Of a stretch of DNA of 36,899 nt, positions 32,368-36,899 are shown piece after piece. Where the stretch lies: the NCBI GenBank assembly GCA_944322685.1, contig CALUPP010000086.1, positions 1 to 36,899 on the forward strand. The letters run 5' to 3'. Below the pieces are notes generated by a model. It searched no databases. It was not told the DNA's origin and saw only the letters and a list, made by a program, of their open reading frames with translations. How positions within the stretch are numbered: the stretch's first letter is position 1; the number at the start of each line of letters is the position of its first letter. Both the position numbers and the translations under genes were made by a program. Source of the stretch: Candidatus Gastranaerophilales bacterium (lineage in GTDB: Bacteria; Cyanobacteriota; Vampirovibrionia; Gastranaerophilales; Gastranaerophilaceae).

Positions 32368-33384
32368 ATGAAAAAACCCAATATTGCAGTGCTCGGCGCA
32401 ACCGGCGTGGTCGGAAGAGAAATCCTCAAAATTCTTGTTGAAGATAATGTACAGTACAACGAAATAAAATTCCTGGCGAGCGCAAAAAGTGCCGGAAAAA
32501 CAATAGATTTTAAGGGGGAAAAACATACAATTATCGAAGCGACGCCTGATTCGTTTGAGGGCGTAAATATTGTTCTCGCGTCGGCTGGCGGAGGCACGTC
32601 ATTGAAGCTTGCACCTGAAGCTGTTAAAAGAGGTGCGGTTTATATCGACAATTCCAGCGCATTTCGCATGGAAAAGGATGTTCCGCTTGTTATTGCGGGC
32701 GTAAACGACGATGATTTAAGAAAACATAAGGGCATAATCGCAAATCCGAACTGCTCAACGTCGCAATTAATGCTGGTTTTGAAACCGCTGCACGATTATG
32801 CGCAGATAAAAAGAATGATTGTAAGCACTTATCAGGCGGTTTCCGGCGCAGGACTCGCGGCAATCAACGAACTCAGAGAAAACACAATCGCTGAAAACGA
32901 GGGAAAACCGTTCCAATGCGAAAAATTCAAAAAACCAATCGCTTACAACGTAATTCCGCAAATAGACGTGTTCTGCGAAAACGGCTACACAAAAGAAGAA
33001 ATGAAAGTGACCAACGAAACGAAAAAAATTCTTCATCTTGATGAAAAAACGCCGATTTCCTGCACAGCTGTACGCGTTCCGGTTTTTCACGGGCACTCGG
33101 AAGCCGTAACTATTGAATTTCAAAAGGAAATCACCCCCCAAAAAGCAAGAGAAATCCTTGAAAATGCTTGGGGCGTCGAAGTTATGGACGATATTGAGAA
33201 CTACGTTTACCCGACACCGCGCGATGCAGCCGGAAAAAACCCGGTTTACGTCGGAAGAATCAGAAAAAACATAGCTTTTGACAATGCAATCGACCTATGG
33301 TGCGTCGCGGACAACATCAGAATCGGCGCTGCACTAAATACTGTCAGACTAGCGGAAAAAGTCATTGAAATGCAGCTTTTTTAA
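32368..33384 (+). CDS. asd: Aspartate-semialdehyde dehydrogenase
   Basis: Reduces aspartyl phosphate to aspartate semialdehyde with NADPH, the branch point to lysine/diaminopimelate, threonine and methionine. At 338 residues it has the standard length. The dinucleotide loop is GATGVVGREIL (about residues 10-20). Cys129 (ANPNCSTSQ) is the catalytic nucleophile. TYQAVSGAG and the later RVPVFHGHSEAVTIEF (with the catalytic His) are present. The C-terminal NIRIGAALNTVRLAE is typical. An AGGCGG Shine-Dalgarno lies about 9 bases before the ATG. It is co-directional with queA, 16 bp away, so they share an operon. Confidence 0.97.
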   Translation: MKKPNIAVLGATGVVGREILKILVEDNVQYNEIKFLASAKSAGKTIDFKGEKHTIIEATPDSFEGVNIVLASAGGGTSLKLAPEAVKRGAVYIDNSSAFRMEKDVPLVIAGVNDDDLRKHKGIIANPNCSTSQLMLVLKPLHDYAQIKRMIVSTYQAVSGAGLAAINELRENTIAENEGKPFQCEKFKKPIAYNVIPQIDVFCENGYTKEEMKVTNETKKILHLDEKTPISCTAVRVPVFHGHSEAVTIEFQKEITPQKAREILENAWGVEVMDDIENYVYPTPRDAAGKNPVYVGRIRKNIAFDNAIDLWCVADNIRIGAALNTVRLAEKVIEMQLF

Positions 33385-33400
33385 AAGGAAAAATTAAAAA

Positions 33401-34468
33401 ATGAGCTTTGGTAAAGAAAAAACAATGATGAAATTAAGCGATTTTGACTACGAACTTCCCAAAGAGCTCATAGCCCAAATTCCTGAACAAAAAAGAGAAA
33501 ATTCAAAGATGATGGTGCTCGACAGAAAGGACAAAACCATTGAGCATCGCCATTTTTACGATATTTGCGACTATTTTGACGAAAACGACGTGCTTGTGCT
33601 TAACAATACAAAGGTTATCCCCGCGCGGCTATACGGAAAAAAGGAAACCGGCGCAAATATTGAGGTTTTTCTGCTGAAAATCATTAGCGGCAAGACCTGG
33701 CAGGTGCTTTTGAACCCGTCAAAGCGCATTAAAGAAGAAATGATTATAAAAATCTCCGACGAGCTCAGCGCAAAAGTCCTGACACGCGAAGATAACGGAA
33801 AATGGCTAGTTGAAATGATTTATGACGGAAATTTTTACGATATTATCCGCAAAATCGGGAATATTCCGCTTCCGCCATACATTGAGCGCAATATGACGAA
33901 CGAACAGCTAAAAAATCTCGATTATGAGCGTTATCAGACCGTTTTTGCACAAAAAGAGGGTTCTGTGGCCGCGCCGACAGCAGGTTTGCACTTTACTGAC
34001 GAAATTCTTGAAAAACTCAAGGCAAAAGGCGTAACAATCTGCTACGTTACGCTAAATGTGGGCCTGGGCACGTTCAAACCCGTAAAAACCGAAAACATTC
34101 TTGAGCACAAAATGGAATCAGAAGAATTTGAAATTTCAAAAGAAACAGCAGAAATAATTATGAACGCAAAAAAGGCAGGGAAAAGGATTACAGCCGTCGG
34201 AACAACCACCGTTCGCACGCTCGAAACCTGCATGCAAAAATATGATGAAATTTTGGAAGTTATTGATGATTCAACGCTTTTTATTTATCCGGGCTTCAAT
34301 TTCAGGGTTATTGACCGGCTGATTACGAATTTCCATCTGCCAAAATCCACGCTGATTATGCTGGTAAGCGCTTTTGCCGGGAAAGATTTCATTTTTAAAG
34401 CGTATGAAGAAGCGATTAAAGAGAAATACAGGTTTTACAGCTACGGCGATTGCATGCTCATTGAATAA
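33401..34468 (+). CDS. queA: S-adenosylmethionine:tRNA ribosyltransferase-isomerase (QueA)
   Basis: Transfers the ribosyl group of SAM to 7-aminomethyl-7-deazaguanine in tRNA, making epoxyqueuosine. It has 355 residues from ATG 33401 (347 from the in-frame ATG at 33425, which gives MMKLSDFDYELPKELIAQ and fits the family N-terminus better; both are possible). Family blocks are visible: VLVLNNTKVIPARL, GNIPLPPYI, ERYQTVFAQKEGSVAAPTAG, LHFTDEIL, LNVGLGTFKPV and FRVIDRLITNFHLPKSTLIM. It follows asd in the same operon. AAAGGA lies 12 bases before the first ATG. No other queuosine genes are in the window. Confidence 0.97.
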   Translation: MSFGKEKTMMKLSDFDYELPKELIAQIPEQKRENSKMMVLDRKDKTIEHRHFYDICDYFDENDVLVLNNTKVIPARLYGKKETGANIEVFLLKIISGKTWQVLLNPSKRIKEEMIIKISDELSAKVLTREDNGKWLVEMIYDGNFYDIIRKIGNIPLPPYIERNMTNEQLKNLDYERYQTVFAQKEGSVAAPTAGLHFTDEILEKLKAKGVTICYVTLNVGLGTFKPVKTENILEHKMESEEFEISKETAEIIMNAKKAGKRITAVGTTTVRTLETCMQKYDEILEVIDDSTLFIYPGFNFRVIDRLITNFHLPKSTLIMLVSAFAGKDFIFKAYEEAIKEKYRFYSYGDCMLIE

Positions 34469-34576
34469 TTGTAACAAAATCTTAACATAGCTCTTGATTA
34501 TATCAATTTTATATACGAAATATCCTTTATTTTAATAGAGAGATTACACTAGACTATCTAAAATACGAGGAATATT

Positions 34577-36502
34577 ATGTCATTGATTGGAGCAATCAAG
34601 AGCTTCCTTGGCGTAGGAGAAGCCAAAACCGAGGATTCAAAAAAAGAAACCCAAATAAGAACAGCAGCCGACCCCGCCACCGGAAAAATCGGCACAATGC
34701 TCCTCACGGGCCAAATTTCAGAAACGGAAGCACACTCAGGGCAAAACGGCCAGCAAACAAACACCGGCGCAGGCGACACTTATACTGCTGCTCCCGTAAA
34801 AGACGTCGAAATTGACGTCAAAAAGATGGCAAAAACATACAAAAAGAACCCGCTTGAAGCGCTCAAAGACGTCACAATCGGAAGAACATACTCCGCAGAA
34901 GAAGCTGAAGAACTCAAAGAACTTTTGCAAGACAAAGATGACCTGCAAAACTATTTTGAATTGGCTAAAAAGGGAACTTTGTCCAACAAAGACATCATTG
35001 CAGGTTTAAAAGAACTCACCGCTAACAAAACATCATATTTGTGGGGTTTGATTAAAGGAAACAAACTCGATGAAGAAAAATTTGCATCAAATATGAGCAG
35101 AGTTCGCAAAATCAGAAAAGAATTCACTTCAAACGGCGTAGCGCACATATCAAAGGTTATTACAAAAAATGAAGAATTCACGGATACGGCTGTTCACATG
35201 ATGTCGAAACGCGATACTTACAACGAAGAAAACGTCATTGAGGGCGTAGACTATATGGAAGAAAACCCTAAAAACGCCGAAGCGTTCTTCAACAATATGG
35301 TTGAGATGGAAGAAATCCGCAAAGACAACGGCGCGATAAAATACAAAGGCGACACAATCTTGAAAGTAACGAAAGCAAGAACGTCAAACGCCCAAATTTC
35401 TACTGCACTTATAAAAGCAGCAAAAAGAACGGACATGAACGACGAAAGTTTGACAAAAATCACAGATAACGTTGAAAGCACGCCGCAGATGGCAAAAGCA
35501 ATGGAAGATTTCATTGATAAAAAGAACTCAAAAGGCGAATTTACATTCAACGCTAAGAATTTGGAAGATCAATCATCATACTTAGTGGGAAAAAGCACTA
35601 AAACGATTGAATCATACAGAAAAAACACATTGGAACTTGCCGGATATGACAAAATGCTCGGAGATGCGATAGTAGAATGCGCACAAAGAGTAACTGACTA
35701 CCCGCAAACTCTTGAAGAAGTCATGACAGCCGCAGCAGACAAAAATATCAGCTGCGAAGAGGTGGTCACGATTTCAAAAAGCCTTACAAATCCGGCAGAA
35801 GCTTATAATACACAAAAAGCTACTGCAAACTCCGCAGCAACTAACAATTTTGCAACAGAAAAAGAAAGCATCGCTACTGCAAGTGAAGCAAAATACGTTC
35901 AGAGCGGCGCAAATTACTTACAAACAGCAGAACCCCAAGAATTAAGAACATCACAGGCAATGACTGCACCGATGAACACAGAAACTACGGCAAGAAAAGA
36001 TATAACAAGAGTTTTTGGTAACGAAAGCGACTTTGAATATGTTGCTGAACAGGTAAAAAAAGCTCCTGAACTCAAGCCAATCATTGCAAAACTCTATTTT
36101 AACCCTAACATGCCAGCAAATAAAATCGCAGGACTAATAAAACAGTATTCAACGCAGGAACTTGAAGTTTACGCGAACGATCCTATTTACTTTGAGCAAA
36201 ACCCGCAAATGCTGAAACTTTACATCAAAAATAAAAGCTTTTTTGACAAGTTAAGTCTATACGGTGTACCCGCAAAACAAAAAGAGCAGCTTGCTGCATT
36301 TGCGAGCGGGCCGTCAAAAGAACTTCTTTTTGAAATGCTCGACAACGGCATCTCAGCGGACAAAGTTCTTTCATATCTCACGACAGCAAAACAAGAAAAC
36401 AAAGAAAATGAGTTAAAAACACTTGTAACAGACGCCACTATCAACAGCGCAGAAAGGCTTGCTAAATTACGCAACAAAGATTTTACCAAAACTACTGTTT
36501 AA
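34577..36502 (+). CDS. Large unrecognised alpha-helical repeat protein
   Basis: 641 residues, no family recognised, no signal peptide. Residues about 1-75 are polar and disordered (TEAHSGQNGQQTNTGAGD). From about 75 to 410 the protein is helical with internal similarity: the segment NEEFTDTAVHMMSKRDTYNE (with VDYMEENPKNAEAFFNNM) and NAQISTALIKAAKRTDMNDE (with VESTPQMAKAMEDFIDKK) share spacing of Asn, Ala, Lys-Arg and Pro. A Ser/Thr/Ala linker (about 415-480) precedes a second helical region (about 485-641) ending KLRNKDFTKTTV. The pattern suggests an alpha-solenoid scaffold. AGGA sits about 7 bases before the ATG. The reading frame stays open for 53 codons after the TAA at 36500-36502, so the 3' end may be disrupted or readable. 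Confidence 0.7.
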   Translation: MSLIGAIKSFLGVGEAKTEDSKKETQIRTAADPATGKIGTMLLTGQISETEAHSGQNGQQTNTGAGDTYTAAPVKDVEIDVKKMAKTYKKNPLEALKDVTIGRTYSAEEAEELKELLQDKDDLQNYFELAKKGTLSNKDIIAGLKELTANKTSYLWGLIKGNKLDEEKFASNMSRVRKIRKEFTSNGVAHISKVITKNEEFTDTAVHMMSKRDTYNEENVIEGVDYMEENPKNAEAFFNNMVEMEEIRKDNGAIKYKGDTILKVTKARTSNAQISTALIKAAKRTDMNDESLTKITDNVESTPQMAKAMEDFIDKKNSKGEFTFNAKNLEDQSSYLVGKSTKTIESYRKNTLELAGYDKMLGDAIVECAQRVTDYPQTLEEVMTAAADKNISCEEVVTISKSLTNPAEAYNTQKATANSAATNNFATEKESIATASEAKYVQSGANYLQTAEPQELRTSQAMTAPMNTETTARKDITRVFGNESDFEYVAEQVKKAPELKPIIAKLYFNPNMPANKIAGLIKQYSTQELEVYANDPIYFEQNPQMLKLYIKNKSFFDKLSLYGVPAKQKEQLAAFASGPSKELLFEMLDNGISADKVLSYLTTAKQENKENELKTLVTDATINSAERLAKLRNKDFTKTTV

Positions 36503-36664
36503 CAAATTTTAAAAGGGTTTACAGCAAAAAGCGCAAAAGAGCGCTTGACCATGCCACAAGTTAATGTTAATTTATACATGGCGTTGGCTAAAATCCACAG
36601 GAAAAAACTCAATTTCGACTTTTCTAAAAGAGTTAAGCTCATAAACGCCAATTACCGGTTATGA
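36503..36664 (+). other. Open 53-codon in-frame extension beyond the stop of the 641-residue gene
   Basis: Directly after TAA (36500-36502) the same frame runs open for 53 codons to TGA at 36662-36664. The last 37 codons begin at an ATG (36551) and read MPQVNVNLYMALAKIHRKKL followed by 17 residues. The composition is protein-like. There is no Shine-Dalgarno at 36551. A GCGC hairpin (36529-36546) lies inside. It could be the lost C-terminus of the upstream gene, a separate small gene, or chance. Confidence 0.35.
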
Positions 36665-36667
36665 AAA

Positions 36668-36811
36668 GCCACGGGCCTGTGGCACTCTGCCGAAAAAAAA
36701 CGATTGAGTATCGTTTTTTTGAGAGGTAGGTAGCGTCGCTGCCGCTGCGCCCGATTGACAAGTTAATAATTTCATATCGCCACGAGCCTGTGGCACTCTG
36801 CCGAAAAAAAA
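36668..36811. repeat. 33-bp repeat with hairpins, two copies 111 bp apart
   Basis: Copies at 36668-36700 and 36779-36811 differ at one base (GCCACGGG against GCCACGAG). Each contains GCCAC/GTGGC and GGCA/TGCC stem-loops and ends in eight A. The second copy runs into degraded sequence, so it may come from a poor-quality read tail rather than the chromosome. The first copy could be an interspersed palindromic element. Confidence 0.55.
36694..36720. terminator. Terminator-like hairpin at the end of the window
   Basis: An 11-bp stem, AAAAAAACGAT (36694-36704) and ATCGTTTTTTT (36710-36720), with a 5-base loop; it could stop transcription in either direction. It is part of the repeat unit just described and is the nearest candidate terminator for the 641-residue gene. 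Confidence 0.5.
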
Positions 36812-36828
36812 GGATGGGGAATGGTTTT

Positions 36829-36899
36829 TGATTGGGAGAGGGGCCGGGAGGGAAAGAGGGTAGAATTTCGTGGTTGCCGGATCCATAAAAAAAAAAAAA
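36829..36899 (+). other. Corrupted Illumina adapter read-through plus poly-A (artefact)
   Basis: From about 36829 the sequence aligns without gaps to the reverse complement of the Illumina TruSeq universal adapter: GATTGGGAGAG (36830) against GATCGGAAGAG, AGGGAAAGAG identical at 36849-36858, GTAGA, GTGGT.GCCG and AT.C before a run of 13 A. I count about 41 of 58 adapter bases matching, and many of the errors are T read as G. This is non-biological. Confidence 0.85.

Larger units (their letters stand above)
36503..36899. other. Contig-end region without a gene, partly artefactual
   Basis: 397 bases. It holds an open extension of the preceding frame (36503-36664), a hairpin-forming repeat with a second copy 111 bp later, a terminator-like hairpin, and from about 36829 a corrupted sequencing adapter plus poly-A. 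An apparent minus-strand ORF of 75 residues across it is spurious. Confidence 0.7.

Noticed and set aside
36721-36760. GGTAGGTAGC segment resembling part of a cyclic-di-GMP (GEMM-I) riboswitch
   Set aside because: The conserved 5' half (GCAAAC and GACGCAAAGC) is not in place, and no gene follows.
36659-36886. Minus-strand open frame of 75 codons at the contig end
   Set aside because: It is read through the repeat copies and the corrupted adapter; not biological.
7-36899. tRNA, rRNA, CRISPR array, prophage or insertion sequence
   Set aside because: I looked across the gaps for cloverleaf, repeat-spacer, transposase and phage signatures and found none that I could support.

Overview
The window is about 36.8 kb of bacterial chromosome followed by roughly 70 bases of sequencing artefact at the right edge. 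It is AT-rich and gene-dense, and its housekeeping genes are intact. A tripartite RND pump with a TolC-family channel and a TonB/ExbB/ExbD energy module indicate a two-membrane (diderm) envelope. Several predicted proteins (N-terminal 'AISFG' coiled-coil protein, Gly-Asn repeat protein, long helical and Asn/Ser/Thr-rich proteins) match no family I know. With the AT-rich, lysine-heavy coding style they remind me of gut Melainabacteria (Vampirovibrionia, Gastranaerophilales). That placement is an inference from memory and has not been tested by a search.

Layout from left to right. Positions 1-1569 (+): the end of a UbiA-type prenyltransferase (menA-like) overlapping menG/ubiE. Positions 1544-7684 (-): an operon of membrane-fusion protein, RND transporter and TolC-like outer-membrane protein, driven by a promoter whose -10 box lies inside a perfect 10-bp inverted repeat. 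Positions 7849-9051 (-): pgk. Positions 9052-9385: a non-coding gap with a 22-bp inverted repeat around a possible 24-codon ORF. Positions 9386-12255 (+): lepA, then the Gly/Asn repeat protein. Positions 12280-16176 (-): a membrane class III nucleotide cyclase and a tonB-exbB-exbD-exbD cluster. Positions 16295-17017 (-): a secreted glycine-zipper protein. Positions 17386-23751 (+): a probably abundant coiled-coil protein, a YajQ-family protein, an aconitase-family LeuC-type dehydratase without its small subunit, a small unknown protein, NAD kinase and recN. Positions 23983-27537 (-): metF overlapping a complete Xer-type recombinase, then a 561-residue unknown. Positions 27841-31016 (-): rsmG translationally coupled to a STAND-like P-loop/TPR protein. 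Positions 31121-36502: dapB (+), a 78-residue unknown (-), asd and queA (+), and a 641-residue helical unknown (+).

How the genes fit together: menA/menG act in naphthoquinone synthesis. MFP-RND-TolC form one export machine. TonB-ExbB-ExbD would energise outer-membrane import. dapB and asd belong to the diaminopimelate/lysine branch. lepA, rsmG and queA act on translation. recN and xer act on DNA maintenance.

The most interesting regulatory pattern is that five genes (lepA, the cyclase, nadK, xer and the STAND/TPR gene) have a -10 hexamer only 6-7 nt before the ATG and no Shine-Dalgarno sequence. This suggests leaderless mRNAs, alongside other genes here with good GGAGG-type sites. I see no prophage, insertion sequence, CRISPR array, tRNA or rRNA. 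I do not see a clearly new multi-gene system. The best candidates for new biology are the STAND/TPR-rsmG pair, the lineage-restricted structural proteins, the long inverted repeat and the 53-codon open frame continuing past the stop of the 641-residue gene.
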